This document shows, one piece after another, positions 1-9,114 of a stretch of DNA of 64,000 bases; within the stretch, counting starts at the first letter, position 1, and every line of letters begins with the position of its first letter. Position numbers and translations under genes: made by a program. The stretch lies in NCBI RefSeq assembly GCF_000013885.1, contig NC_007964.1, forward strand, positions 372,001 to 436,000. Direction: 5' to 3'. The DNA comes from Nitrobacter hamburgensis X14 (lineage in GTDB: Bacteria; Pseudomonadota; Alphaproteobacteria; Rhizobiales; Xanthobacteraceae). Below the pieces are notes generated by a model. The model searched no databases and was not told the origin of the DNA. It was given only the letters and a program-made list of their open reading frames with translations.

Positions 1-1799
1 TGTCCCTTTAAGGCCAGCCGATCGGCGAGACTTTCACCCGGCACCACGACAGGCGCGGTCGTCGGTTCGCCATCCTCATCCTTGGCAAGCTCAACGGATT
101 GCATGGTGAACGTCGCGATTGTCCCTTCGTCGCCGTCGTTCGCGCCATCACACTTTAAGGTGTATGTGCCGGAGTTTTTGACGACCATAAAGCTGGCGTC
201 TACTGCGCCATCCAGATCGATCGCGCCCTTGCCGCGTTCGCCAGACCATGCGGTGTGATGAACGACGGTGACGTGGGCACCAGTCAGCCGGATCAACTCG
301 TCGCACGCCTGAATAAAGCGTCCCATGTCCTTGCTGGTGTTCTGGTCACCAGCGCCGAACACCCGAGTCAGCGTGTCGATAATGATCCAGACGCACTTCT
401 GGCCGCAATCAATCTCGGCCTGCTGGACGATCCCGGCCAATGCTTTAGCGTCGGCCAGCGATGATGTTAGATCGAGTCTACCGCCAAGAACCAGCAGTGG
501 AACATCTTTGACGCCGTGGTGCTTGCGGAACGCCATCATGCGACGTTCGGTCAGTGCCTTCCTCTCGGCCGCGACGAAAAGCACCAACCCTTGGGTTGTT
601 TTCCGTCCGAACCATTCCATGCCGGCGGCAACATGGCATGCGCCATCGGTTGCGACCACCGACTTACCTGTGCCTGGGAGTCCCGAGATAAGAGTGTGTT
701 CGCCCCTGCCTAAAACATTTTTGATAACCCACGCCTTAGGTTTATCGGCTTCGATGTCATCGAACCACGTCAGGTTGAAACGCGATTTCGGCTCGTTGTC
801 ATTCGCCGCGATGGGTGGATCCGATTTTCGCAGCAGGCCATCCGCCAGACCGCTATAATCTGGCTTCTGAAATTTCCCCCACATGCGAGCGAAGTCGTCG
901 CGTGCGCCCTTGCCTTGGTAGCGCGCGGACCAGTTACCGCTCGCCGAGAGGAAGAGCGCGGCGGCAGTTTCTACATCGTGACCGTCGAACATCATCTGCT
1001 CGACAACCCTTGATGCATGCTTCGAGCGATCTTCAACGTCGTCGGCCGCGAGCAGTGCGGCCAACTTCGGGGATGCGACCACACCGTCAATGTCTGGCAG
1101 TTCGCCAAGTTGAACCGGTTTGGCTTCATTCGCCGGCGCAGATGCCCATGGCTCGAGCGCCGCGCGGAGCTCATCCACGTTCATCAGGTCGCCGCGCCAC
1201 TCATGTAAATAGCGCACCGGCGCGGGTTCGGCCGAGCGACCACGCTTCAGCTTGGCTTCGTTCGGCCAGTTCTTCGTTCCGGGAATGCGCCAGACGTGGT
1301 CAACATCGGCTGTGCCATGGTCGGAGCCGGTTGCACGTTTCAATGCGGCAGCAAGCGGTACGGCCTCGGTCACGGTCAACGGCTTGTCAAAAAGCCAAAC
1401 GGGTTGTTGGTTTCCGGGCGACGTTTCGATGATGTAACTGGGTTCGAATGGCAGGTTGCCGGCGTTACCCGTATCTGCGTCCATATCGGCGACAAGACCA
1501 AGCACGGCTACAACATCACTCCTCGTTCCACGCTTACCGCGGGCAAGGCCGGTTTTCATTAGATGTAGGCCGGTGTAGACGTTCGCGCCGGGGGTGTCGC
1601 TGTGTGCCGCGATGGCTTCCACCATGCCGTTAACGTCGCCGACATTATGCTTGGTGATGGTGCCACCGCCCTTCGGCAGGCTCACATTATATGCCGACAC
1701 GACGAACACGCCATCGATGCCAGCGGCAAGGTCGTGAAGCATTTCGACGTGAGTGCGGACGGGGTCGGTGAAGGTTTGTTTAGCTTGCAATGCGTTCAA
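1..1799 (-). CDS. Phage/plasmid-type primase with C-terminal AAA (RepA-like) helicase, partial
   Basis: The minus strand is open from a TTG at 1799 to the left edge, so the C terminus is missing (about 599 residues present). The N-terminal half carries the phrase VWRIPGTKNWPN, typical of RepB-family primases of phages and plasmids. The second half is a RecA/DnaB-like AAA_25 ATPase: Walker A GLPGTGKS near 665-690, a Walker B-like WIIIDTLTRVFG near 370-400, and VTVVHHTAW around 250-285. The role inferred is initiation of replication for an integrated element. The TTG start is chosen because GGAG lies about nine bases upstream and no ATG or GTG precedes the conserved region. It overlaps the end of the upstream gene by 20 bases, so the two are probably co-transcribed. 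The family call is firm; whether the element still replicates is unknown. Confidence 0.85.
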   Translation of the reverse strand, partial: MNALQAKQTFTDPVRTHVEMLHDLAAGIDGVFVVSAYNVSLPKGGGTITKHNVGDVNGMVEAIAAHSDTPGANVYTGLHLMKTGLARGKRGTRSDVVAVLGLVADMDADTGNAGNLPFEPSYIIETSPGNQQPVWLFDKPLTVTEAVPLAAALKRATGSDHGTADVDHVWRIPGTKNWPNEAKLKRGRSAEPAPVRYLHEWRGDLMNVDELRAALEPWASAPANEAKPVQLGELPDIDGVVASPKLAALLAADDVEDRSKHASRVVEQMMFDGHDVETAAALFLSASGNWSARYQGKGARDDFARMWGKFQKPDYSGLADGLLRKSDPPIAANDNEPKSRFNLTWFDDIEADKPKAWVIKNVLGRGEHTLISGLPGTGKSVVATDGACHVAAGMEWFGRKTTQGLVLFVAAERKALTERRMMAFRKHHGVKDVPLLVLGGRLDLTSSLADAKALAGIVQQAEIDCGQKCVWIIIDTLTRVFGAGDQNTSKDMGRFIQACDELIRLTGAHVTVVHHTAWSGERGKGAIDLDGAVDASFMVVKNSGTYTLKCDGANDGDEGTIATFTMQSVELAKDEDGEPTTAPVVVPGESLADRLALKG

Positions 1800-2004
1800 G
1801 GCATGCGCCTCCGGTAAGGGACTTCTGAATTTCCGCGATCGCGGTACGATCGAACGCGGTGTTTCGCGCATAGGCGCGGATGCTGCCGTCATGTGTCCGA
1901 ACGATCTTGACGTCGAACATGCGGATGCCAGGAGCGGCTTCGATTTCAGCAAAGCCGATTGTGCCGCCACCGGATGGTGCCGGTCGGTATGATATGATTT
2001 TCAA
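1780..2004 (-). CDS. Small conserved phage-type protein, SpoVG-like
   Basis: A 74-residue protein immediately upstream of the primase-helicase gene. It starts with a KIISYRP strand followed by GFAEIEAAPGIRMFDVKIV, a pattern seen in short SpoVG-like phage proteins that precede replication genes in alphaproteobacterial prophages. I place the start at TTG 2004 (GAG six bases upstream), because the residues in front of it have unusual composition and no recognisable homology; the frame stays open to 2136. It is probably translated with the primase, whose start lies inside it. The exact function is unknown; nucleic-acid binding is an inference from the SpoVG resemblance. Confidence 0.5.
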   Translation of the reverse strand: MKIISYRPAPSGGGTIGFAEIEAAPGIRMFDVKIVRTHDGSIRAYARNTAFDRTAIAEIQKSLTGGACLERIAS

Positions 2005-2078
2005 GGTGGTCTCGTGGTTGGTTGGTCGGATGAATCTGTCGGCGGTTCGATCCCGAAAGCGGGTATCGAATTGAAAGC

Positions 2079-2137
2079 GGTGGGAACGGGTAACTAAAAA
2101 GCTATGGAAAGGTGGGAAACAAAGCGACGTTCCCACC
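2079..2137. repeat. Iteron-like GGTGGGAA cluster
   Basis: GGTGGGAACG at 2079-2088 is repeated as GGTGGGAA at 2111-2118 and occurs as the exact inverse CGTTCCCACC at 2128-2137. The cluster lies directly upstream of the SpoVG-like and primase genes, where a replication origin or an operator would be expected. No function is shown. Confidence 0.45.
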
Positions 2138-2245
2138 CCGGCTAACTATTTGTCTCTGCTTTTCTTCTTTCGCCCGCCCCTGGGCACCATGATACTTTTA
2201 AACGTTTGTTTCGAAAGCAAATAAGCAAAATCAAGAGCTGACTCC

Positions 2246-2275
2246 TTGACCGAAGTGGCTGGCAACTTCGGTCAA
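2246..2275 (-). terminator. Perfect hairpin at the end of the AttH gene
   Basis: TTGACCGAAGT (2246-2256) and ACTTCGGTCAA (2265-2275) form a perfect 11-bp stem with an 8-base loop. The stem covers the stop codon of the AttH gene. There is no strong U tract on either strand, so termination is likely but not certain. It also marks the boundary between chromosomal genes and the element at the left edge. Confidence 0.55.
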
Positions 2276-3360
2276 TAGCCCGTCATTTCAAGATAGCCGA
2301 TACCCCGGTGGGTGCCGGTGAAGCTGACGGGACCCTCCCAATAGGAAAAACTCGTCCCCATCCAGCTTCGCGCATACAGCGGGAGGGTTTCGATCGCCAG
2401 CCCCCGGTCGCGAACGGCGATGCGCCAGCTTGTCGGCAGCTTGCGATCCGCGACTTCGGTCATCGCAATCGGGGTCATCTCAATGGACTCTGGAGAGAGC
2501 GCAACCGATTGCCCATCGGGTCCGATCCAGTTGCCTGCAAAGGAGGGTTTGGCGTCGGTTTGCCGCAAGCGAAACAGCATCAGTTTTTCGCCGGTCCCAA
2601 GGTGCAGGGAGAACCAGTCCCACCCGGTCTGATCCGGCGCCAGCGGCTGACTGCTCCATTCGCGGTCCATCCAGGCCTGTCCGCTGACGCTCACGGACTT
2701 GCCGTCGATCGTGACGGTTCCGTCCGCGGTGAAATACGGCTGGCTGTAGTAGTAGGACGCCTGTCCGCGTTCGGATTTCCGGCTGTAGCCGGCGTCGCCT
2801 TCGAGCACGAGGGCTTTGTCAGCGTCGAGCCGCAGGGTGTAACTGAAATCCGCGCCGGTTGCGTTGATCTGAAGCGGTGCGATGTTCATCGCGGACATGC
2901 CATCGAGCCCGCGCATCTGCCATGAATCGATCCACGCGCGAAACGGGTCTGCTTCCGCGCCGGCCTGACCGACGCCGCCGCGTGCAAAGGTTTCGCTATA
3001 GCGATGGGTGTCGGCGCGCGTGACCGCGGCGTGCCCCATCCAGATCTGCTGGTTCGCCCAGCCATCCCGTTGCGGCCCCGGCTGCATCGCCTGGCGAAAC
3101 AGCGTCCACTGCGCGCCGTAAGCGCGGCCTTCAGCGTCGCTGAGATTGGCGGTGAGGTACCACCACTCGATGCGATAATCCGGATGAGGAGCGTGATCCG
3201 CCGGAAATACGAAGCTCCGGCCCGGCGTGACCGCGGCGAATCCGGAAGCCTCACCACCGAGACCGGCGAAACCCTGAGCCAGCGACACCTTTCGCCCGAA
3301 GGCAACAACAGCGAGCCCGGTCGCAAATGCACGGCGCGAGATTTTTGCACTAACGCTCAT
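2272..3360 (-). CDS. AttH-like secreted hydrolase with lipocalin/CrtC-like fold
   Basis: A 362-residue protein with a twin-arginine signal (ISRRAFATGLAVVAFG, residues 8-23) followed by the AttH/carotenoid 1,2-hydratase-type domain. Family marks visible are FPADHAPHPDYRIEWWYLT, the GYSRKSERGQASYYYSQP segment and VSGQAWMDREWSSQ. It starts 11 bases inside the end of the FtsX permease gene, so it is the third gene of an ATPase-permease-AttH operon, the same set as the att-type ABC systems. The probable role is handling or modifying a lipid-like substrate moved by the transporter outside the inner membrane. The enzymatic reaction has not been established for this branch; carotenoid hydratase activity is not implied. 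Confidence 0.85.
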   Translation of the reverse strand: MSVSAKISRRAFATGLAVVAFGRKVSLAQGFAGLGGEASGFAAVTPGRSFVFPADHAPHPDYRIEWWYLTANLSDAEGRAYGAQWTLFRQAMQPGPQRDGWANQQIWMGHAAVTRADTHRYSETFARGGVGQAGAEADPFRAWIDSWQMRGLDGMSAMNIAPLQINATGADFSYTLRLDADKALVLEGDAGYSRKSERGQASYYYSQPYFTADGTVTIDGKSVSVSGQAWMDREWSSQPLAPDQTGWDWFSLHLGTGEKLMLFRLRQTDAKPSFAGNWIGPDGQSVALSPESIEMTPIAMTEVADRKLPTSWRIAVRDRGLAIETLPLYARSWMGTSFSYWEGPVSFTGTHRGIGYLEMTGY

Positions 3361-5809
3361 CGGCGAAGACCTTGATCAGCGTCGCCGGAGGCATGCGCAT
3401 CAGTTTCAAGACCGGCACCAGCATCGCCAGCAGCGACGCCAGCATGGCGACGCCGAGAAGCTCAATCAGATGCAGCGGAAAAACATGGAACGGGAGGCGC
3501 CAGCCGAATGCCCTGACGTTGACCACCGCGATCAGACACCACGCCACCAGCAAGCCCAGCGGCAGCGCCAGCATCGCGGTGACGAACGCGACGGACAGGG
3601 TCTTGAGAAGCTCGATGCCGGCCAATTGCCGCCGGGTCAGGCCGAGCGCCCACAACGGCGCCAGTTGCGGAAGGCGGGAGTTGCTCAGGGTCAGCAGGCT
3701 GGTGAGCAGCGCAACGCCGGCGACGCCGAGCGTAAACGTATTCAGCGCAGCCGTCACGGCGAAGGTGCGGTTGAAAATCCGCGTCGATTCCGCTTTCAGC
3801 GTGGATTGATCCGAGAGGCGGCTCTCGTCGAGATGAAACGTCTTGCGCATGTCATCGATCAGCGGCGCGATCTTGCCGGGGGTCACGCGCAGACCGAACC
3901 GGGTTCGCGGCAGATCTGGAAACCGGCTTGTGAAGGCGACGATATTGACGGCGATCTGCCCTTTGGGATTGCCGTAATCAGCGTAGATCGCCGCGATGTC
4001 TACGGGCCAGTTGCCGCCGGGGGTGCTGATCGTCAGCCGATCGCCGAGCCGCAGTTTCAGCTTGCGCGCCAGTTGTTCGCTGATCAGCGCAGCCTGACCT
4101 GATTTGACCTCGTCCCACGCATTCGCTTGCGATCGGAGCAACGGCCAGCGGTCGCGATAGGTGGCGTGATCGGCGAGGCCAAGAACCTCCACGGGCCAGC
4201 CGCCGATTTCTGTCTCGGCGCGGCCGCTCGGCAGGATCGCGGTGACCTCGGGCCGCGCGCGCAGCCTTGTTTCGATGTCGCGCGCCTGCGCGTCGTCGCG
4301 CGCGTTGACATACACATCCGCCGCGAGCCGGCCGTCCAGCCATGTGGCGAACGTCTTGCTGAAGCTCTCGACCATGGTTCCGACGCCGACATTGACCGCG
4401 AGCGCGAGCAGCAACGCCATCAGTGCCAGCGACAATCCGGGAAGCTGCTGGCGGCTGTCGGCCCAGAACCACATCACCAGCGGCCGGCGCGTGCTTCGTT
4501 CGCCGGCGTGAAGTACGAATCCGAGCAGAACAGGCAGGGTCAGCGCTGCGCCCAGCAGGAGTGCCGCCAGCACGGCGAATCCCGAGACCAGCGAATCGCC
4601 GATCGTCAGCACGGCGACCGCCGTGACAAGCATCGCAACGGCGCATAGGCCTTGCCAGCGCAGCCATCGCCGTTGGGCCTGCTGCCACGCATAAGGTTGC
4701 GCCATTGCGAGAACCGGAAGGCGAACCACCCTCAGCAGACTCGTCGTTGCCGCCACCAGCGTTCCCAGGGCGCTCATTGCAAGTCCCGCGGCCCACCATT
4801 CCGGTCTCAGCGTCAATTGGCCGGGAAGCCGGGCGCCATACAGCCCCTGCAGGCTTGCGGCGACATTGGGCAGCAACGCCGCGGCGATCAGATATCCGCA
4901 GGCCAACCCGATCAGCCCGGCTGCGAGGGCCAGCACCAGCAACTCGATCAGCAACACGCCGTTCAACATCCGGGACGATGCGCCGCAGGCGCGCAATGTG
5001 CGCAGCATCGGCATGCGCTGCTCGAAGGCGAGGCCGATCGCCGAATAGACGATAAAGAGTCCGACCAGAAACGATAGCAGCCCGAAGGCCGACAGATTGA
5101 GATGAAAGCTGTCGGTCAGACGCTCAAGATCGGTTTCGGCGTCCGGGGCGACATATCTGAGCTTGTCACCAGTGACAGCCTCGAGCGGCGCGTGCGTGCT
5201 GCGCGTTTTTCCGATCGACAGACGTGAGAGCTGGTCCGGCAGGTGAAGAAGGCTTTGCGCCACTCCGATATCGACGATCACAACCCCCGGTGCGAGCTGC
5301 GCTTGAACCTTGAGGGGCGGCAGCAACGCGCCGTCGTCTGTTCGAAGGGCCGTGCCTTCCGTTCCGGTCAGCTCGGTCAATGTCTCCGGCGCGACCAGGG
5401 TCTCGCCCGGCGGCGCAATGAACGATGTCAGATCCGACGTCCCGATCGCCGGAATCGATCCTGCCTCCGCTGGAAAGGTCACCGGCTCGATTCCCAATAG
5501 GCGGAATGTCTTCCCGTGAATACGAACGCGGCCTTCGAGCACGGGTGAGACCGGCCAGCCTGCCCGCCGAAGATCGACGAAGAGCTGCTGGGGAAACGTG
5601 TCCTGCTGCCCGACCAGCATCGCGATTCTGGCGCCGCCAAAGACCGCCGCGGCCCGATCGTAGCTGATGCGAGCCTGCTGGTTCAGCGCCTGCACGCCGC
5701 TCCACAATGCGGTCGCGGAGATCAAGCCGATCATGAGGGTTGTCAATTGCAGCGGATGCCGGCGCCAATGGCTGAGCAGAACGGCGAGGATCCAGAACCC
5801 CTGTTTCAC
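3350..5809 (-). CDS. ABC exporter permease, FtsX/LolC-MacB type, double unit
   Basis: An 819-residue permease with two FtsX units in one chain: an N-terminal helix (LTTLMIGLISATALWSGVQA), an extracytoplasmic MacB-like domain, a helix block near residues 235-420, a second large soluble domain and a final helix block near 670-800. The start is GTG 5809, which overlaps the TGA of the ATPase gene (GTGA); an in-frame extension to 5893 exists but lies inside the ATPase gene. Such permeases with a LolD-type ATPase move lipids, lipoproteins or peptides out of the inner membrane rather than through it. The partner AttH gene overlaps its 3' end. Confidence 0.87.
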   Translation of the reverse strand: MKQGFWILAVLLSHWRRHPLQLTTLMIGLISATALWSGVQALNQQARISYDRAAAVFGGARIAMLVGQQDTFPQQLFVDLRRAGWPVSPVLEGRVRIHGKTFRLLGIEPVTFPAEAGSIPAIGTSDLTSFIAPPGETLVAPETLTELTGTEGTALRTDDGALLPPLKVQAQLAPGVVIVDIGVAQSLLHLPDQLSRLSIGKTRSTHAPLEAVTGDKLRYVAPDAETDLERLTDSFHLNLSAFGLLSFLVGLFIVYSAIGLAFEQRMPMLRTLRACGASSRMLNGVLLIELLVLALAAGLIGLACGYLIAAALLPNVAASLQGLYGARLPGQLTLRPEWWAAGLAMSALGTLVAATTSLLRVVRLPVLAMAQPYAWQQAQRRWLRWQGLCAVAMLVTAVAVLTIGDSLVSGFAVLAALLLGAALTLPVLLGFVLHAGERSTRRPLVMWFWADSRQQLPGLSLALMALLLALAVNVGVGTMVESFSKTFATWLDGRLAADVYVNARDDAQARDIETRLRARPEVTAILPSGRAETEIGGWPVEVLGLADHATYRDRWPLLRSQANAWDEVKSGQAALISEQLARKLKLRLGDRLTISTPGGNWPVDIAAIYADYGNPKGQIAVNIVAFTSRFPDLPRTRFGLRVTPGKIAPLIDDMRKTFHLDESRLSDQSTLKAESTRIFNRTFAVTAALNTFTLGVAGVALLTSLLTLSNSRLPQLAPLWALGLTRRQLAGIELLKTLSVAFVTAMLALPLGLLVAWCLIAVVNVRAFGWRLPFHVFPLHLIELLGVAMLASLLAMLVPVLKLMRMPPATLIKVFADER

Positions 5810-6489
5810 GAGATCAGCCCGGCGCTGAGCAGGACTTGCCGGTCCAGCGTCGCGGCAAGCCGCGCGCTGTGCGTGACCATCAGGAAACTGCATCCGGTTC
5901 GCTTGATGAGATCGCGCGCGAGATCCATGACCTCGTCGGCCGTCGCTTCATCGAGGTTGCCGGTCGGTTCGTCGGCGAGGAGCAGAGGCGGCCTGACCGC
6001 GAGCGCGCGCCCGATTGCAACCCGCTGCTGTTGGCCGCCTGAGAGTTGTTCGGGATATCGGTTCAGCAAATCGCCGAGCCCCAGCCGATCGACAAGTTCG
6101 CTTTGCCACTGGCTGTTGTGACGCCCGGCGATACGCGACTGAAAAGCCAGGTTGTCGGCGACGGTGAGAGAGGGGATCAGGTTGAATTGTTGAAAAACCA
6201 GTCCCAACCGGTCCCGGCGCAGCGCTGCACGGCCCCGGTCCGCCAGTGCAGTCACCTCCGTCTCATTGAGCCGGATGGAACCGCCGTCCGCCTGATCGAG
6301 GCCCGCGATCAGGTGCAGCAAGGTGCTTTTGCCGCTTCCCGACTCGCCCGTCAGCGCGACACTCTCGCCGGCGTCAACGCGCAGGCAGGCGCCGCGAAGA
6401 ACGGTGATCCGTTCCTGCGCCGAACGATAGGTTTTGGTCAGGTTCTGGACATCCAGCATCGGTGCTTTTGAGGGTGTCGGGACACACAT
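5806..6489 (-). CDS. ABC transporter ATP-binding protein, LolD/MacB type
   Basis: An ATPase of about 227 residues with Walker A GESGSGKST, Q-loop FQQFNLIPSLT, signature LSGGQQQRVAIGRAL, Walker B LLLADEPTGNLD and the switch His in VTHSARLA. The signature and length match the LolD/MacB group that partners FtsX permeases. I chose ATG 6489, which has GGAG upstream. TTG 6516 and ATG 6459 (beginning MLDVQNLTKTY) are alternatives. It is the first gene of the three-gene operon with the permease (four-base overlap) and AttH. Confidence 0.88.
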   Translation of the reverse strand: MCVPTPSKAPMLDVQNLTKTYRSAQERITVLRGACLRVDAGESVALTGESGSGKSTLLHLIAGLDQADGGSIRLNETEVTALADRGRAALRRDRLGLVFQQFNLIPSLTVADNLAFQSRIAGRHNSQWQSELVDRLGLGDLLNRYPEQLSGGQQQRVAIGRALAVRPPLLLADEPTGNLDEATADEVMDLARDLIKRTGCSFLMVTHSARLAATLDRQVLLSAGLIS

Positions 6490-6591
6490 TCGATCTGGCC
6501 GCTCCGGCCTCTCCAATTTTCATAAGGCGAGCACGGCTCGGAAGATGACCGGACAATCGGTAATTCTTGCGCCATTCTCACGGAATGGCAG

Positions 6592-7356
6592 TCATGACGT
6601 TCCGTCGGGTCGGGGCTTTAGATGGCTGAGCAGATCCATCGGCAGCGGAAACACCACAGTCGATGATCGCTCGCCGGCAATATCGTGCAACGCCGCAAAA
6701 TAGCGCAGCTGCATGGCCTGCGGTTCCTGAGCAAGGATCCGTCCGGCTTCGACGAGCTTCTCGGCGGCTTGCTGCTCGCCCATCGCATTGATCACTTTCG
6801 CCCGCCGTAGCCGCTCCGCCTCGGCTTGCTTGGCGATGGCACGAACCATGTTTTCGTTAAGGTCGATGTCCTTGATCTCGATATTGGTGACCTTGATTCC
6901 CCACGCATCGGTTTGCTGATCGAGAATCTCCTGAATGGCGGCGTTGAGTTTGTCGCGCTCCGCGAGCATCTCGTCCAGTTCGTGTTTGCCGAGCACCGAG
7001 CGCAGCGTGGTTTGCGCCAACTGGCTGGTCGCGGCCATGAAGTTTTCAACCTTAATGATCGCGCGTTCGGGATCGATGATGCGGAAATAAAGCACGGCGT
7101 TCACCTTGACGGAAACGTTATCGCGGGAAATCACGTCCTGCGGCGGCACGTCCTGTACCATGACCCTGAGATCGGCCTTCACCATCTGCTGCACGAACGG
7201 AATCAGGATGATGAGGCCGGGACCTTTCACGCCGGTGAAGCGTCCGAGCGTGAAGATGATGCCGCGCTCGTATTCCCGCAGGATACGAATGGACGAGGAG
7301 AGAAATGCGATCACGACGACCGCGAGCACTATATAGGTTACGTAATCGAGCATCAT
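6592..7356 (-). CDS. Slipin/stomatin-like SPFH membrane protein
   Basis: A 254-residue protein with one N-terminal membrane segment (TYIVLAVVVIAFLSSSIRIL) followed by an SPFH domain (REYERGIIFTLGRFTGVKGPG, DVISRDNVSVKVNAVLYFRI) and the charged helix of the family (AEAERLRRAKVINAMGEQQ). Its ATG overlaps the stop of the NfeD gene. NfeD-slipin pairs are widespread: the NfeD protease is known in archaea to cut the stomatin partner, and the pair is linked to membrane microdomains. The same link is assumed here from gene order and family. Confidence 0.92.
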   Translation of the reverse strand: MMLDYVTYIVLAVVVIAFLSSSIRILREYERGIIFTLGRFTGVKGPGLIILIPFVQQMVKADLRVMVQDVPPQDVISRDNVSVKVNAVLYFRIIDPERAIIKVENFMAATSQLAQTTLRSVLGKHELDEMLAERDKLNAAIQEILDQQTDAWGIKVTNIEIKDIDLNENMVRAIAKQAEAERLRRAKVINAMGEQQAAEKLVEAGRILAQEPQAMQLRYFAALHDIAGERSSTVVFPLPMDLLSHLKPRPDGTS

Positions 7357-8759
7357 CGCACACCTCCTTCGCCGCCGCGGAGTGCCGGCCGGCGACGCAC
7401 CGTCAGCGTCAGATCCGTGATGCTGGCCACCTCGACCGTGTCCCCGGGCTTGAACGCTTCCGTGCTGCGGGCTTGCCAGCGCTCACCCTGCGTGAAGACG
7501 TGGCCTTCGATATCGTTCCAGTCGAGAACCTCGGCGGGCAGGCCGCGCATGGCCTGCGCGCCGACTTGCGCCGGACCTTTGCGGGCGCGCCGAAGCGAGC
7601 CGAGCACGATGAGAACCAACCCGGTGAACATCGACGCCACGATGCCGACGAACGTCCATGACAGCCGGTATCCGGACGCCTCGTTCCTGAACAACATCAG
7701 CGCACCAAGGACGAAGGCGATGACTCCGCCGAGTCCGAGAACCACGGTCGGGTTGAAGGCTTCGATCGTCAGGAGCGCGATTCCCAGCATCATCAGCCCA
7801 AGGCCGGCATAACTGATCGGCAGCAGGTTGAGGGCATAGAGGCCCAGCAGCAGACAGATCGTGCCGACCACGCCGGGCGCGACGGCGCCAGGAGACATGA
7901 ATTCGAAAAGCAGGCCATAGGTTCCAACCAGCAGAAGAATGAGGGCGACGTTGGGATCGGTGATGATCGACAGAAATTGCGAGACCCACCCGGGATCGAT
8001 GGTCTCGATCGTCGCGTCCTTCGTTGCCAGATGCCGCCTGTCGCCATTGACGAGGTCCACGGTGCGACCGTCGACCTTTCGCAGCAACTCAGCCGGGGAG
8101 CGTGCGATCAGTTCGACGACGCCGGCCTGCAACGCCGCGCTGGCGGAAAGGCTGGCCGCCTCGCGGACGGCTTTCTCGGCCCAATCGGCGTTCCGTCCTC
8201 GCAACTCGGCCAGGCTGCGGATAAAGGCGACGGCGTCGTTCGTCACCTTCGCCGTCATTGCGTCCGTCGGTTCCGGTTGCTGGGAGCCGTTTTTTTTGTC
8301 CTTGTCGCCTTTGTCGGGGATGCCAGGCAGGCCCGGCACCGGACTGCCGATCTGCACTGGCGTCGCTGCGCCGAGATTGGTGCCCGGCGCCATTGCGGCG
8401 ATGTGCGTGGCATAGAGGATATAGGTGCCGGCGCTGGCGGCATGGGCTCCGGACGGGGCAACATAACCTATAACGGGAACGGGCGAGGCCAGCACATCGG
8501 CGATGATCTCGCGCATGCTGCTGGCAAGGCCGCCCGGCGTATTCAGACGCAGAATGACGGCCTCTGCGTGTCGTTCACGCGCCTTGGCGAGAGCGTCCTT
8601 CACGTAACCGGTGGTCGCCGGTCCGATCGCTCCATCGATCGCGATCGTCAGCACAAGTTTGCCGTTCTCTTCCGTCGAGGCGGGAAGGGGAGAGAAAACC
8701 AAAGCGGCGGCTGCAAGTGCCACGGCAAGAGTCGCCTGTACGGCCTGCACGGCGAGCAC
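7353..8759 (-). CDS. NfeD-family membrane serine protease (ClpP-like plus NfeD OB domain)
   Basis: A 468-residue protein with an N-terminal signal (about 1-28), a ClpP-like serine protease domain with NTPGGLASSMREI and the nucleophile in GAHAASAGTYI, then a run of four to five membrane helices (about residues 255-395) and a C-terminal NfeD/OB domain (GLPAEVLDWNDIEGHVFT, GDTVEVASITDLTLTV). This is the full-length form of the family. The stop overlaps the slipin start. An insert rich in Lys/Asp/Gln (PDKGDKDKKNGSQQPEP) sits within the protease domain, as in many relatives. Confidence 0.92.
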   Translation of the reverse strand: MLAVQAVQATLAVALAAAALVFSPLPASTEENGKLVLTIAIDGAIGPATTGYVKDALAKARERHAEAVILRLNTPGGLASSMREIIADVLASPVPVIGYVAPSGAHAASAGTYILYATHIAAMAPGTNLGAATPVQIGSPVPGLPGIPDKGDKDKKNGSQQPEPTDAMTAKVTNDAVAFIRSLAELRGRNADWAEKAVREAASLSASAALQAGVVELIARSPAELLRKVDGRTVDLVNGDRRHLATKDATIETIDPGWVSQFLSIITDPNVALILLLVGTYGLLFEFMSPGAVAPGVVGTICLLLGLYALNLLPISYAGLGLMMLGIALLTIEAFNPTVVLGLGGVIAFVLGALMLFRNEASGYRLSWTFVGIVASMFTGLVLIVLGSLRRARKGPAQVGAQAMRGLPAEVLDWNDIEGHVFTQGERWQARSTEAFKPGDTVEVASITDLTLTVRRRPALRGGEGGVR

Positions 8760-9114
8760 TCCCTTATCGGAAATGACATAGGGATATCCTCGCCCAACCT
8801 CAATGCGGCCGGGATGGAGTGCGCCGTCGCTCGCCTGCCGAAACCGACGTCAGGATTGCCGAAGGCAAGACGGCTGCTCGGAATTATATAGCGAATCCAA
8901 TGATATAAAATTCTGAATGGCGCGCCATACACCATCGCAGAATAAAACTGCGAACTCAGGCTGTCGCAATTCTCGTATGTCCGTGGCAGTGGACCTCACG
9001 ATGGTGGCGTCCACCATCGCGTATTTCATGTCCGGGGCGTCCGCGACGGCGAGATTTTATCTCGATTAAGGCGTATAATATAAACTGTATTCGAACCTGC
9101 GGTTTCGAAGGTGT
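8760..9114. promoter_or_regulatory. Divergent promoter region between the NfeD operon and the histidine kinase
   Basis: This 355-base spacer holds no gene. A TATAAT lies on the minus strand at 8888-8883, upstream of the NfeD gene, within an AT-rich stretch 8881-8920. A second TATAAT lies on the plus strand at 9074-9079, about 36 bases before the kinase start. Convincing -35 boxes are not evident for either. A small hairpin (TTCGAACC/GGTTTCGAA, 9090-9109) sits between the plus promoter and the kinase start and could act at the level of leader RNA or as an operator. Confidence 0.45.
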
